Positions 19,445 to 28,616 of a DNA stretch of 64,000 bases are shown piece after piece. Positions within the stretch are counted from its first letter, which is position 1; each line of letters begins with the position of its first letter. The translations under genes were made by a program, and so were the position numbers. The notes beneath the pieces are model-generated. The model was not told the origin of the DNA and searched no databases. It saw only the letters and a list, made by a program, of their open reading frames with translations. The stretch covers positions 3,627 through 67,626 of the forward strand of contig JAADIO010000008.1 in NCBI GenBank assembly GCA_013151235.1. Reading direction: 5' to 3'. The DNA comes from Deltaproteobacteria bacterium. Its GTDB lineage: Bacteria > CG2-30-53-67.

Positions 19445-20425
19445 TCAGTCGGGAAGCACCTTTTTCAGCTCCTCCGTCAGAAGAGGAAGAACCGTGAACA
19501 GGTCCCCCACAATCCCATAATCGGCCTTCTCGAAGATCGGAGCCTCCGGGTCGGAATTGATCGCCACGATCGTCCGGGCCGTCCCCATCCCCGCCAGATG
19601 CTGTACCGCCCCCGAGATCCCGCAGGCGATATAGAGCTTCGGGCTTACGACCTTTCCCGTCTGCCCCACCTGGTCGGAGTGGGGCCGCCACCCGGAATCG
19701 ACGGCCACCCGGGATGCGCCGACAGCCCCGTGCAGCAAGGAGGCCAGCTCCTCCAACATCTTGAAATTCCCGGCATTCTTCATCCCCCGTCCCCCCGAGA
19801 CAATCACCTCCGCCTCGGTCAGGTCGATCCGTCCGTCCCCCTCCTCAACCCTCTCAATCAAACGGGTACGGATCTCAGCACAATCACAGGGGACCTTCTC
19901 CGGCTCCACCTTCTCCGGCGGATCGGCGGGGTCGGCGGGAAAGACGTTCGGCCGAATCGTCGCAAAGGCGGGGCCGTCCCCCTCTACCGTCTCACGAACA
20001 AGGGCCTTGCCTCCGAAAACGGGACGAAGGACGGAAAGCTTTTCTCCTTCGAAGGCAAGTTCCACGCAGTCTGTCATAAGCCCGCACCCAAGCCGCGCGG
20101 CAAGGCGGGGCATCAGGTCCCGGGCGAGGATCGAGTTTCCCATCAGTATGGCCGCCGGCTTTTCTTTCACGATGAGGGGAGCAAAAACGGAAGCATAGCC
20201 ATCCGTCGAATAGGTGGAAAGCACAGGGTCCTCAATCACGAAAACCCGGCCGGCCCCGTACTTTCCGAAATCACCGGCCAAACCTTCCACCCCGTCACCG
20301 GCGAGGAGAACGGACAGTTCACCACCCCTCTCGCCGCAAAGGCGCCGCCCCTCCGATACCGCCTCAAAACTGCTCTTCTTGACCTTTCCATCCTTTATCT
20401 CGGCGATGACCATGACTCCGCTCAT
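19445..20425 (-). CDS. etfA: Electron transfer flavoprotein subunit alpha
   Basis: With EtfB it takes electrons from acyl-CoA dehydrogenases to the quinone pool. 326 residues. The C-terminal FAD-binding domain shows SGWRPHSDQVGQTGKVV, CGISGAVQHLAGM and AINSDPEAPIFEKADYG. The start MSGVMVIAEIKDG at 20425 follows AGGAGAAGAGGG; the 22 codons upstream are not part of the family. Unusually, it is separated from etfB by about 560 bp that carry a one-helix microprotein gene and a palindrome. Confidence 0.93.
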   Translation of the reverse strand: MSGVMVIAEIKDGKVKKSSFEAVSEGRRLCGERGGELSVLLAGDGVEGLAGDFGKYGAGRVFVIEDPVLSTYSTDGYASVFAPLIVKEKPAAILMGNSILARDLMPRLAARLGCGLMTDCVELAFEGEKLSVLRPVFGGKALVRETVEGDGPAFATIRPNVFPADPADPPEKVEPEKVPCDCAEIRTRLIERVEEGDGRIDLTEAEVIVSGGRGMKNAGNFKMLEELASLLHGAVGASRVAVDSGWRPHSDQVGQTGKVVSPKLYIACGISGAVQHLAGMGTARTIVAINSDPEAPIFEKADYGIVGDLFTVLPLLTEELKKVLPD

Positions 20426-20731
20426 ACCCTCTTCTCCTGTAAATGATCCTTCCATCCCGGAGAGGTCCGCACAATCTTCCCCCTTCGACAAGCCGGCGAA
20501 CGGTGCTTTGGGCCCCGGATCTCAAATTCCACAGTCAGCTTTCAGCAATCGGCTATCCGCATGACACCTGCGCCCCCTCATCCCAACCTTCTTCTCCCCG
20601 GGGGAGAAGGTGAAGCAATCGATATACTTAATAAGCTTTCCGGTTTTTCCCTGTGACTCCCCGTGTTCCCCGTGGTTGTATGCTTTTCGGTTTTGACTTC
20701 GCTTCTGTTTTCTTCCAGCCATTCATGTTCC
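20426..20731. other. Spacer between microprotein gene and etfA with a CCCCTC-type palindrome
   Basis: The gap contains a near-perfect palindrome at about 20580-20605 (CTTCTCCCC next to GGGGAGAAG) preceded by CCCCTCATCCC. It belongs to the same sequence class as the hairpins at 9151 and 9213. Short open frames here on both strands look non-coding. Confidence 0.5.
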
Positions 20732-20917
20732 TCAGCGAAAGATCCACCAGTGCAGTATTTGTTCGTTATGGGTCAACTCCGCGAAGGTCCCGATCCCCAA
20801 GAGGATCACATAAACAACCAGCACACCCAGAAGGATGTACGACCCGTAACGCCCCCAGAAAGTATCTTTGTTTTTCTCTTCTCCCTGTTCTTGATCATGC
20901 AAACCTTCACCCTCCAT
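20732..20917 (-). CDS. Single-helix membrane microprotein between etfB and etfA
   Basis: A 61-residue product with a charged N-terminus (MEGEGLHDQEQGEEKNK) and one hydrophobic helix (YILLGVLVVYVILLGIGTF, about 27-45), ending HWWIFR. ATG 20917 has GGAAGGAG seven bases upstream, which supports translation. It lies within the etf part of the beta-oxidation operon, where no such gene is usual. No family is recognised. A role linking ETF or a quinone oxidoreductase to the membrane is possible but only inferred from position. Confidence 0.65.
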   Translation of the reverse strand: MEGEGLHDQEQGEEKNKDTFWGRYGSYILLGVLVVYVILLGIGTFAELTHNEQILHWWIFR

Positions 20918-20989
20918 GTTTTAAGCTCCTTCCCGATTCCGGATCCCCGGTCCCCTTCCCCAAAATTTCTATTTCCTGATTCCCGGTTT

Positions 20990-21769
20990 TTACAGTGCCC
21001 CGGCCTCCTCTCTCAGCAGTCTCACCAGTTCCTTCACCGCCTCGGCCGGATCTCCGGGGATCTTGGTTCCACCCTTCCGCTCAGGCGGCGGTGACCAGGA
21101 TTGGGCCTTCACCCTGGCCGCCGGCACATCATCGAACCCCAATGCCGCCGCGTCAACAACTTTGATTTCTTTCTTCTTCGCCTTCATGATCCCAGGCAGA
21201 GACGCATAGCGGGGTTCGTTCAACCCTTTCTGCGCGGTCACGAGTGCCGGCAAAGGAATCTCCAGCGCCTCTTTTCCCCCTTCCACTTCCCGCTCCACGG
21301 TGATCGTCTTGCCGTCATCGGCGGGGGTGAGCTTTGTGGTCATCGTGGCTTGGGGAATTCCTAAAAACTCTGCAAGGGCCGGCCCCACGAAGCCGGCATT
21401 GTCGTCCACGGCCTCCTTCCCGCAGAAGATCAGATCGTACTCGATTCCCGAAATTGCCGCCGCCAGGGCTTTGGCCGTCACGAAAGGATCGGCATCTCCG
21501 AATAGCTCATCCTTGACATGGACCGCCCGGTCTGCCCCCATGGCGAGACAGGTCCGGATTGCTTCGGTTGCCCGGTCCGGCCCGAGGGAAATTACTATGA
21601 CCTCGCCGCCCAGCTTCTCTTTGATCCGAAGGGCCTCTTCCACGCCGTACTCATCATAAGGATTGACGACGTAACTCAAGTCCCCCGTCTCGATCCCCTT
21701 CCCGTCGGAGGAGACGGTAATCCGTGCCGCCGTATCGGGCACCTGTTTTACGCATACGATGATCTTCAT
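20990..21769 (-). CDS. etfB: Electron transfer flavoprotein subunit beta
   Basis: Partner of EtfA; binds AMP and contributes the interface to acyl-CoA dehydrogenases. 259 residues. Seen motifs: MKIIVCVKQVPDTA, YVVNPYDEYGVEEALRI, the AMP-loop region CGKEAVDDNAGFVGPALAEFLG, and the ETF-beta signature region V-E-R-E-V-E-G-G-K-E. ATG 21769 is the family start; four upstream codons are optional. It follows the two dehydrogenase genes after a palindrome. Confidence 0.93.
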   Translation of the reverse strand: MKIIVCVKQVPDTAARITVSSDGKGIETGDLSYVVNPYDEYGVEEALRIKEKLGGEVIVISLGPDRATEAIRTCLAMGADRAVHVKDELFGDADPFVTAKALAAAISGIEYDLIFCGKEAVDDNAGFVGPALAEFLGIPQATMTTKLTPADDGKTITVEREVEGGKEALEIPLPALVTAQKGLNEPRYASLPGIMKAKKKEIKVVDAAALGFDDVPAARVKAQSWSPPPERKGGTKIPGDPAEAVKELVRLLREEAGAL

Positions 21770-21865
21770 AGAAATCCCCATCCTCCATCAACAACATACC
21801 GCTCTGTTTATTCCATATCTGAATCAGTATTTGCAACGCCCCGGGTAAACAGAAAATTTATCAGT

Positions 21866-21924
21866 GGTCCTGTTCGTAAATACTGCAACCCTCTCGGCGC
21901 GTCACCGTATTTACGAATAGGGCC
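21866..21924. repeat. REP-like 18-bp inverted repeat
   Basis: The left arm (21866-21883) starts GGTCCTGTTCG and the right arm (21907-21924) ends CGAATAGGGCC. The 18-nt arms pair with only two mismatches around a 23-nt loop. The core TTTACGAATAGG recurs at 30398-30409 next to a decayed RAYT transposase. It begins 3 nt before the stop of the acyl-CoA dehydrogenase gene on the plus coordinate, that is just downstream of it in transcription. Confidence 0.6.
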
Positions 21925-21926
21925 GC

Positions 21927-23081
21927 TCAGTACCCGCCTTTTTTCAGCAGGTCCCGTGCGATGACGAGATGCTGTATCTCGTTGGTTCCCTCGAAGATCC
22001 GGTTGATCCGGGCGTCCCGGTAGAACCGCTCGATCGGCATATGGGTCATGTACCCCATCCCGGCATGAATCTGCATGGCCCGATCAACGATCTGACCCTG
22101 CCACTCGGTACAGAGAAGTTTCACCGTCGCCGACTCCCGTGAGAAGTTCTCCCCGGCGTCGGCCATCGCCGCCGTCCGGTAGACCATGCTCTCCATCGCG
22201 AAGATCTTCGCTCCCATCTCTGCGAGATAGAACTGGATGATCTGCTGATCGGCGATCGGGCGGCCGAACTGCTCCCGCTCCCCGGCATGGCGAATGGAGA
22301 GGACCAGCATCTCCTTCGACGCGCCGAGGGCCGCTGCGCCGAGACCGAGCCGGCCGTAGTCGAGGGTCCGCATGGCGTTTCTGAATCCGCCGCCGACGTT
22401 GCCCAGGACCTGGGACTTCGGGACCCGCATCTCCTCGAAGATCAGCTCCGCCGTGCTGGAGCCGCGAATTCCCATCTTCTCCTCAATCGTACCCACGGAA
22501 AATCCGGGGGTGTCCGTCGGAACGATGAAGGCGGTAATCCCTCCGTGGGGCCCCTTCTCCGGGTCGGTCACGGCGTAGAGGATCACGATGTCGGCGATCC
22601 CCCCGTTGGTAATCCAGATCTTGCTTCCGTTGATTACGAAGTCGCCGCCGTCCTCGACGGCGCGGGTCCGTATACTCCCGGCGTCGGAACCGGCCGAAGG
22701 TTCCGTCAGTGCAAACGCGCCCAACTTCTCCCCCGCTGCCATCGGGACAAGGAAGGTCCGCTTCTGCTCTTCCGTACCGTCGAGGAGGATCGGCATGCAG
22801 CCGATGCTCTGGTGTGCGGCAACGGTGATGGCGAAACTCGCACAGCCGTGCGAGAGCTCCTCCATCATGATGCAGTAACCGACCTCACCGAAGCCGCTTC
22901 CGCCGTGAGCCTCGGGGATGGCGATCCCGAAGAGACCGTTCTGTGCCCCTTTGGCGATCAGTTCCCCCGGGATCTCTTTTTCCCGGTCGATCAGCGCAGC
23001 AAGGGGGCGGACCTCCCGGTCGGTGAACTTCTTCACCATCTCCCGGATCATTCGCTGCTCGTCGGTGAAGTGGAAGTCCAT
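21927..23081 (-). CDS. Acyl-CoA dehydrogenase (short/medium-chain type)
   Basis: FAD enzyme making the first double bond in beta-oxidation and passing electrons to ETF. 384 residues, the usual length. Motifs: AFALTEPSAGSDAGS (about 125), WITNGGIADI, KMGIRGSSTAEL, and catalytic RIFEGTNEIQ with the base Glu near the C-terminus. ATG 23081 overlaps the stop of the preceding dehydrogenase by one base (TGATG), so translation is probably coupled. Confidence 0.93.
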   Translation of the reverse strand: MDFHFTDEQRMIREMVKKFTDREVRPLAALIDREKEIPGELIAKGAQNGLFGIAIPEAHGGSGFGEVGYCIMMEELSHGCASFAITVAAHQSIGCMPILLDGTEEQKRTFLVPMAAGEKLGAFALTEPSAGSDAGSIRTRAVEDGGDFVINGSKIWITNGGIADIVILYAVTDPEKGPHGGITAFIVPTDTPGFSVGTIEEKMGIRGSSTAELIFEEMRVPKSQVLGNVGGGFRNAMRTLDYGRLGLGAAALGASKEMLVLSIRHAGEREQFGRPIADQQIIQFYLAEMGAKIFAMESMVYRTAAMADAGENFSRESATVKLLCTEWQGQIVDRAMQIHAGMGYMTHMPIERFYRDARINRIFEGTNEIQHLVIARDLLKKGGY

Positions 23082-24823
23082 CACCCCTCCCCGGCCCGGT
23101 CACGGGATTGTACCGGGTAGGCGGACTTCTCCAGGGCCGCCCCCGCGATCCTCGTGAGAAGTTCATCGTCGTTTCCGTCGATCATCCGGCTGTTGCGCCG
23201 GACCCTGCGCCGGGCGAAATTGCAGAAGGTCCGGCAGATGTCGATCTCCGTCGCTGAAGGCTCCGCGCCGCGCCTGCGGATGGAGTCGGTCACGCGGGAG
23301 ATGACGCAGGTCATTACATATAAATCGATCACCATCCCGGCTATCCGCTCGAGGATGTATTCCCGTTCCACGATCTTCTTCCGGTACCGGCGGAGGACCT
23401 TCTCCGCCGCCTCGGGGAGATGGCGGACAGACTCCTCCACCCGCCGGACTTCCTCTTCCAGGAGGGGATCGGCCTTCCCGATCCGATCCCCCGCGAGGGA
23501 GGTAATCTTCCGGACAGCGTAGTCGGCCAGCTGTCCGATGTTGTGAAGGGGGTCCTTGATGGCCCGGGCAACCTCCTTCAGTTCTTCTCCCGGCCCCTGC
23601 AGCCCGGAAAGAGCAATGAAGAGCCGGAGGATCTCGTTGGTCCCTTCAAAGATCATGTTAATCCGGGCATCCCGGAGAAACCGCTCGTGGGGGTACTCCT
23701 CCATATAACCGTTTCCCCCCATGATCTGGAGGGCGTCGTTGATGACTTCCCAGACACGGTCGGTGGAAAAGACCTTGGAGATCGCCGACTCCAGGGAATA
23801 GTCGACATCCCCCCGGTCGACCAGTCCCGCCGTCATGTAGGTGACGCTCTCCATGGCGTAGGTATCGACCACCATGCGGGAGATCTTCTCCCGGATCATT
23901 TCAAATTCGGCGATCGGTTTTCTGAATTGCTCCCGTTCCTTTGCATGGGCGACGGAGGCCTCGATCATTCTCTTCGCCGCACCGACGCAGCCGGAAGCAA
24001 GTCCCAGCCGTCCCGAGTTCAGAACCTCCATGGCGACCTTGAACCCCTCCCCTTCAGCACCCAAGAGGTTTTCGAGAGGAACCTTGACATTTTCAAAAAT
24101 CACCGGCGTCGTGGAGGAACCCCGGATGCCTAATTTCTTCTCTTCGGGTCCGATGGTAATCCCGCCCAGATCCTTCGTCACGATAAAGGCGGTAACCCGG
24201 TTCTTCTTCTCTCCCTGCACCTCCACCTCGGTCTTGGCGAAAACGGTGAAATATTCGGCCATCCCGCCGTTGGTCACCCACTGCTTTGATCCGTTGAGGA
24301 GGTAGTGATCCTCCTTCCGGACGGCCGTGGCCTTCAGCCCCTGCGCGTCGGACCCGGCGCCGGGCTCGGTCAGACAGAAGGCGGCGATCATCTCCCCGGT
24401 GGCCAGTTTCGGCAGGTACTTCCGTTTCTGTTCCTCCGTTCCGAAGAGGAGGAGCCCCTTGAAACCGATCGACTGGTGCCCCCCCACGGTCACCGCCACA
24501 GAGGCACTGTGACGGGAGAGTTCCTCAATCACCCTGCAGTAAGCCCGTTGGGAAAGGGCGAACCCTTCATATTCTTCGGGAATGACCATCCCCATCAGAC
24601 CCAGTTCGGCCAGCCCCGCCATCACCTCGTCGGGGATCTTCTTTTCCCTGTCGATCTTCTCCGGATTGATCCGGTCGCGGCAGAACTTCCCCACCGAATC
24701 GACAATGATGTTGAGATTTTCCAGTTCCTCCCCCTCAAGGTGAGGATAAGGAAAGAGGAGATCCTCTTCGATCTTCCCCGCGAAGAGGGCCTTGCAGAAG
24801 CTCCTTTTTTCCTGGTCGGTCAT
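23081..24823 (-). CDS. Acyl-CoA dehydrogenase with C-terminal extension (VLCAD/ACAD9-like)
   Basis: A 580-residue dehydrogenase. A standard ACAD core (about 30-410) contains AAFCLTEPGAGSDAQG, WVTNGGMAEYF, KLGIRGSSTTPV and catalytic MIFEGTNEIL. About 180 further residues, rich in Arg and Glu (VRKITSLAGDRIG, RRYRKKIVEREYILERIAG), follow as in very-long-chain enzymes that bind membranes. ATG 24823 follows CAGGAGAG; a longer frame overlaps the gene upstream and is rejected. It probably acts on long chains, with the shorter neighbour acting on shortened acyl-CoA. Confidence 0.92.
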   Translation of the reverse strand: MTDQEKRSFCKALFAGKIEEDLLFPYPHLEGEELENLNIIVDSVGKFCRDRINPEKIDREKKIPDEVMAGLAELGLMGMVIPEEYEGFALSQRAYCRVIEELSRHSASVAVTVGGHQSIGFKGLLLFGTEEQKRKYLPKLATGEMIAAFCLTEPGAGSDAQGLKATAVRKEDHYLLNGSKQWVTNGGMAEYFTVFAKTEVEVQGEKKNRVTAFIVTKDLGGITIGPEEKKLGIRGSSTTPVIFENVKVPLENLLGAEGEGFKVAMEVLNSGRLGLASGCVGAAKRMIEASVAHAKEREQFRKPIAEFEMIREKISRMVVDTYAMESVTYMTAGLVDRGDVDYSLESAISKVFSTDRVWEVINDALQIMGGNGYMEEYPHERFLRDARINMIFEGTNEILRLFIALSGLQGPGEELKEVARAIKDPLHNIGQLADYAVRKITSLAGDRIGKADPLLEEEVRRVEESVRHLPEAAEKVLRRYRKKIVEREYILERIAGMVIDLYVMTCVISRVTDSIRRRGAEPSATEIDICRTFCNFARRRVRRNSRMIDGNDDELLTRIAGAALEKSAYPVQSRDRAGEG

Positions 24824-24851
24824 GAGACTCTCCTGTGTTGCACGGAAACGG

Positions 24852-26990
24852 TTAATAGAATGTTTTGCCCTGTTCCGCCATCTCAACGATCAGGGCCGCC
24901 GGTTTGAAACGCTCGCCGAACCGTTCGGCATAATCCTCCAGGTCTTTCCGGATCGCCGCAAGCCCCAGGGTGTCGGCATACCGGAGAAGCCCGCCCCGGA
25001 AAGGAGGAAAACCGGTGCCGAAGATCATTCCGGCATCGACCACCGACGGCCGGTCGGCGATCCCCTCTTCCAGGATCATGGCCGCCTCGTTGATCATGCA
25101 CAGGACCAGCCGCCCCGAGATCTCTTTTTCCAGGATCCCCGACGCACCCTTCCGGACGGAGGCGACAATCTTCTCCGTCTCAGGAGCGACGCTCTTCTCT
25201 TTTTTCCGGTAGACGTAAAAGCCCTTGCCGTTCTTCTTCCCGAGCCGGTCCGCCTCAACCATTTTTTCGAGGATCACGGAGGGCCGCATCCGGTCGCCGT
25301 AGGCCTCATGAAGGATCCCGGCCACCTTGAAGGCGACGTCGAGACCGATGGCATCGAGGAGGATGAAGACCCCCATCGGCATGCCGAAATCGAGCATGAA
25401 CCGGTCGATCCTCCCGATCCCGACCCCTTCTTCAACGAGCAACGCCCCCTCGTTCAGGTAGGGCATGAGGATCCGGTTGACGAGGAACCCTTCCCGGTCG
25501 CGCACCACGATCGGGGTCTTGCCGAGTCTTTGTGAAAGGGCGACGATCGTGGCCACCGTCTCGTCGGAGGTCTGTTTCCCCCGGATCACCTCTACGAGGG
25601 GCATCCTGTCCACGGGGTTGAAGAAGTGCATCCCAACGACCTTCTCCGGGTTGCGGGAGGCCGCGGCCATCTCCGTCACGGAGAGGGAAGAGGTGTTCGA
25701 GGCGAAAATCGCATGATCCGGCAGGACCTCTTCGATCTCCCGGAGGACCGCCTTCTTGATCTCCATCTTCTCTACGACCGCCTCGACCACAAGGTCCGTA
25801 CGGGCAAAGCCGGTCTTCTCCGTCGTCCCGCTGATGTAACCGAACTTGCGGTCCAGATCCTTGCGGCCGATTATCCGCTTTTTCTTCTTCCCGGCCAGGA
25901 CCCGGTAGGCGGCCCGGAGCCCGCCGGCAACGGCGGTCGTGTTGATATCCTTCATCCGGACGGGGATTTCCCCTTCGGCGAAGAGTTCGGCAATCCCGCC
26001 CCCCATGATGCCAGCGCCCAGGACCCCCACCTTCCGGACCGGCAGGGGTTCGATCGAATCATCGGACACGCCCCGGTCTTTCCTGAACTCCTCCCGGAGA
26101 TAGAAGACGGAGATCAAGTTCTTCGAGACCGGCGTCACCGCCGTCTCGCCGAGGTAACGGGCCTCGATGACGAGCCCCTCTTTCATGCCCCGGAGGAATC
26201 CCTGCTCCATGGCGTCGAGGGCGCGCAAAGGCGCCGGGTAGTGTCCCCGGCCCTGCTTCTCCGTCTGTTCCCGGGCCTTCCTGAACAGGATCTTCCGGCC
26301 GATGGGAGTGGTCTCGAGGAGCATCTCCATGAGATCCATCTTCCGGCGCATCCCCTCGGGACGTCGCCAGCCGGAACCCATGACCTTCTTTGCAAAGGCG
26401 ACGGCCGTATCGAAGAGGATCTCCCTGGGAACGACATCATCGGCAAGTCCGAACCGCTTTGCTTTTCCCGGATAGATATTCTTCCCCGTAAGGATGCAGG
26501 AGAGCGCCTTTTGAATCCCGATTAGGCGGGGGAGGCGCTGGGTGCCGCCGAACCCGGGGATGATCCCCAATTTCACTTCCGGCTGACCGAGGACGGTTTT
26601 GGGATGGTCCGTAATGATACGGTAGTGACAGGCCAGGGCGAGTTCCATCCCGCCGCCGAGGCAGACACCGTCGATGGCGGCGATCACCGGGATGGGAAGG
26701 CTCTCCAGACGGTCGAGGATGATCTGCCCCCGCCGGGCCAGATCCTCTCCGTGATGGGGCTCCGCAATTCCCTCGATCTCACGGATATCGGCTCCGGCGA
26801 TAAAGATTCCCTTCTTCGCGCTTTTAATGATGATCGCCTGCACATCGTGATTCGCAGCAAGGTCGTTGATCGCCTGCGAAAAGGACTCCATCACGGCGGA
26901 GGTGAGCTTGTTCACCTTTTCACCCGGAAGGTCAAAGGTCAAAAGCGCAATGCCGTCTTCACGAATCTGAACATCGATTGGAGAATCCAT
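24852..26990 (-). CDS. fadJ: Fused enoyl-CoA hydratase / 3-hydroxyacyl-CoA dehydrogenase (FadJ/FadB-like)
   Basis: Catalyses steps two and three of beta-oxidation. 712 residues. The N-terminal crotonase domain has the oxyanion motifs AGADIREIEG and GGGMELALACHYRI (about 65-120). The NAD-binding domain starts near 310 with GVLGAGIMGGGIAELF. The dehydrogenase catalytic region has MHFFNPVDRMPLVEV, and two C-terminal helical domains follow. The first of two adjacent ATGs (26993) is an equally possible start; GGAGGAATC precedes them. Upstream is the thiolase gene, separated by a 9-bp repeat array. Confidence 0.93.
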   Translation of the reverse strand: MDSPIDVQIREDGIALLTFDLPGEKVNKLTSAVMESFSQAINDLAANHDVQAIIIKSAKKGIFIAGADIREIEGIAEPHHGEDLARRGQIILDRLESLPIPVIAAIDGVCLGGGMELALACHYRIITDHPKTVLGQPEVKLGIIPGFGGTQRLPRLIGIQKALSCILTGKNIYPGKAKRFGLADDVVPREILFDTAVAFAKKVMGSGWRRPEGMRRKMDLMEMLLETTPIGRKILFRKAREQTEKQGRGHYPAPLRALDAMEQGFLRGMKEGLVIEARYLGETAVTPVSKNLISVFYLREEFRKDRGVSDDSIEPLPVRKVGVLGAGIMGGGIAELFAEGEIPVRMKDINTTAVAGGLRAAYRVLAGKKKKRIIGRKDLDRKFGYISGTTEKTGFARTDLVVEAVVEKMEIKKAVLREIEEVLPDHAIFASNTSSLSVTEMAAASRNPEKVVGMHFFNPVDRMPLVEVIRGKQTSDETVATIVALSQRLGKTPIVVRDREGFLVNRILMPYLNEGALLVEEGVGIGRIDRFMLDFGMPMGVFILLDAIGLDVAFKVAGILHEAYGDRMRPSVILEKMVEADRLGKKNGKGFYVYRKKEKSVAPETEKIVASVRKGASGILEKEISGRLVLCMINEAAMILEEGIADRPSVVDAGMIFGTGFPPFRGGLLRYADTLGLAAIRKDLEDYAERFGERFKPAALIVEMAEQGKTFY

Positions 26991-27017
26991 CATGATTCCT
27001 CCGGGGGTATAAAATCA

Positions 27018-27071
27018 GTTCAAACCGTTCAAACCGTTCAAGCTGTTTAAACCGCTCGAGCCGTTTGCACC
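27018..27071. repeat. Six imperfect 9-bp tandem units after the thiolase stop
   Basis: Read on the plus strand, units are GTTCAAACC twice, then GTTCAAGCT, GTTTAAACC, GCTCGAGCC and GTTTGCACC, in register for 54 bp. The array lies between the thiolase stop (27075) and the fadJ start. Several units are near-palindromic (GTTTAAAC, GCTCGAGC). Function unknown. Confidence 0.75.
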
Positions 27072-27074
27072 GGT

Positions 27075-28364
27075 TCATCTCTCCACGATCACGGCGCCCC
27101 CCTGTCCGCCGCCGATACAGAGGGTGGCCAGGCCGAGGTGCAACTTCCGCCGCTTCATTTCTTTCAAAAGGGTCAGGATCAACCGGGTGCCGCTGGAGCC
27201 CACGGGATGGCCCAAAGCGATCGCCCCGCCGTTGACATTCAGTTTTTTTCGGTCGATCTCTCCCAGAGGGGATTTCCGGTCGAGATGTTTTTTTGCAAAA
27301 TCCTCTGAGGAGATCGCCCGTTCGCAGGCCAGGACCTGGGCGGCGAAGGCCTCGTTGATCTCAAAAAGGTCAAGGTCTTCAAAGGCAAGCTGTGCCTTTC
27401 TTAAGGCCAGGTCCGTGGCAAAGACCGGTCCCAACCCCATCCGGCCGGGATCGCAACCCGCAAATCCGTACGAGCGGATGAACCCCATTGGTTCGTAACC
27501 GAGTTCGGCGGCCTTCTCCTCCGACATGACAAGGACGGCCGCCGCACCATCGGTAATCTGGGAGGAGTTCCCCGCCGTGACCGTGCCGTGGCGTTTATCA
27601 AAAACGGGCTTAAGTTTACCCAACGCTTCCAGAGACTGACCTCTCCGGACACCGTTGTCTTGCGCAACAGCCCCCTTGAATTTCGGCGGCACGTAGACCG
27701 GAACGATCTCATCACCGAGACGGCCCTCCTCAATCGCATTTTCGGCACGCTGGTGGCTCACGAGGGAAAAGGCATCCTGATCCTCCCTGGATATCCCGAA
27801 CTCCCTGGCGAGGACTTCGGCGGTCTGCCCCATGTTCAGGCCGCAGACCGGATCGGTCAGACCGAGAAGGAGGCCGATCACCGGCCTGAAATGAGCCGGG
27901 CGGAGGGAAGAGAGTACCTTGATTCGGGCGGGAAGAGATTTCGCACGCTGGAAGGCCTGAATAATTCCCTGAAGGGATTTCGAATAAAAGAAGGGGATGT
28001 TACTCATCGACTCCACGCCGCCGGCGATGATGACCCCGGACTCGCCGAGGATGATCTGGCGATACGCATTGATGACGGCCTGCATCCCCGAGGCGCAGTT
28101 CCGCTGGACGGTATAGGCTGGGGCCTCTCTCGGGATTCCGGCCTTGAGAGAGATTACCCGGGCGATATTCGCCGAATCTGCCGGCTGGCCCACATTTCCG
28201 ATGATCACTTCATTGACGACGGCAGGGTCGAGATCAAGACGCTCCAGCAGTTCCCGGACAGCGATGCAGCCGAGTTCCGATGCGGAGAGGTTATCAAAGA
28301 GGGTCCAGGCCTTGATATAAGGGGTCCTAACCCCATCCACGATCACTACCCTCTTCTTTTTCAT
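27075..28364 (-). CDS. fadI: Acetyl-CoA acyltransferase (3-ketoacyl-CoA thiolase, FadI-like)
   Basis: Last step of beta-oxidation, releasing acetyl-CoA. 429 residues, FadI-like length. Catalytic residues are visible: nucleophile Cys in TVQRNCASGMQAV (about 90), His in GGAIALGHPVGSSG (about 385) and the second Cys in TLCIGGGQGGA. It is the first gene of the fatty-acid operon, with a start ATG at 28364 and GGGGAGG upstream. Confidence 0.93.
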   Translation of the reverse strand: MKKKRVVIVDGVRTPYIKAWTLFDNLSASELGCIAVRELLERLDLDPAVVNEVIIGNVGQPADSANIARVISLKAGIPREAPAYTVQRNCASGMQAVINAYRQIILGESGVIIAGGVESMSNIPFFYSKSLQGIIQAFQRAKSLPARIKVLSSLRPAHFRPVIGLLLGLTDPVCGLNMGQTAEVLAREFGISREDQDAFSLVSHQRAENAIEEGRLGDEIVPVYVPPKFKGAVAQDNGVRRGQSLEALGKLKPVFDKRHGTVTAGNSSQITDGAAAVLVMSEEKAAELGYEPMGFIRSYGFAGCDPGRMGLGPVFATDLALRKAQLAFEDLDLFEINEAFAAQVLACERAISSEDFAKKHLDRKSPLGEIDRKKLNVNGGAIALGHPVGSSGTRLILTLLKEMKRRKLHLGLATLCIGGGQGGAVIVER

Positions 28365-28559
28365 AGAGCCTCCCCAGGAAGGACGTTGTTACATCTTTAT
28401 GACCTCAAATCTTCCGTTTGTCAAATCACCGAACAAACGTCGTATCTGCCCGGCAACCTTCTGAACAAGTATACCCCACAGGGTCTTTCCCTGTCAACGA
28501 AACCGTTGAATTTTCCGATAGTTGAGGTGATTCATTCATCCCCTGTATCAATTCATCGC

Positions 28560-28587
28560 TTGACATTCTCCCGGTAGATTTTATAGT
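28560..28587 (+). promoter_or_regulatory. Sigma-70-type promoter of the START-like gene
   Basis: TTGACA at 28560-28565, a 16-bp spacer and TATAGT at 28582-28587. A start ATG with AAAAAGGAG lies 30 nt downstream of the -10. The 252-bp region also separates this gene from the divergent thiolase operon. Confidence 0.7.
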
Positions 28588-28616
28588 TTGACTGAGAGAG
28601 AAAAAGGAGAAAATCG

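Noticed and set aside
27018-27071. Iterons of a replication origin
   Set aside because: Units are only 9 bp, lie between two operon genes, and no DnaA boxes or replication genes are near.
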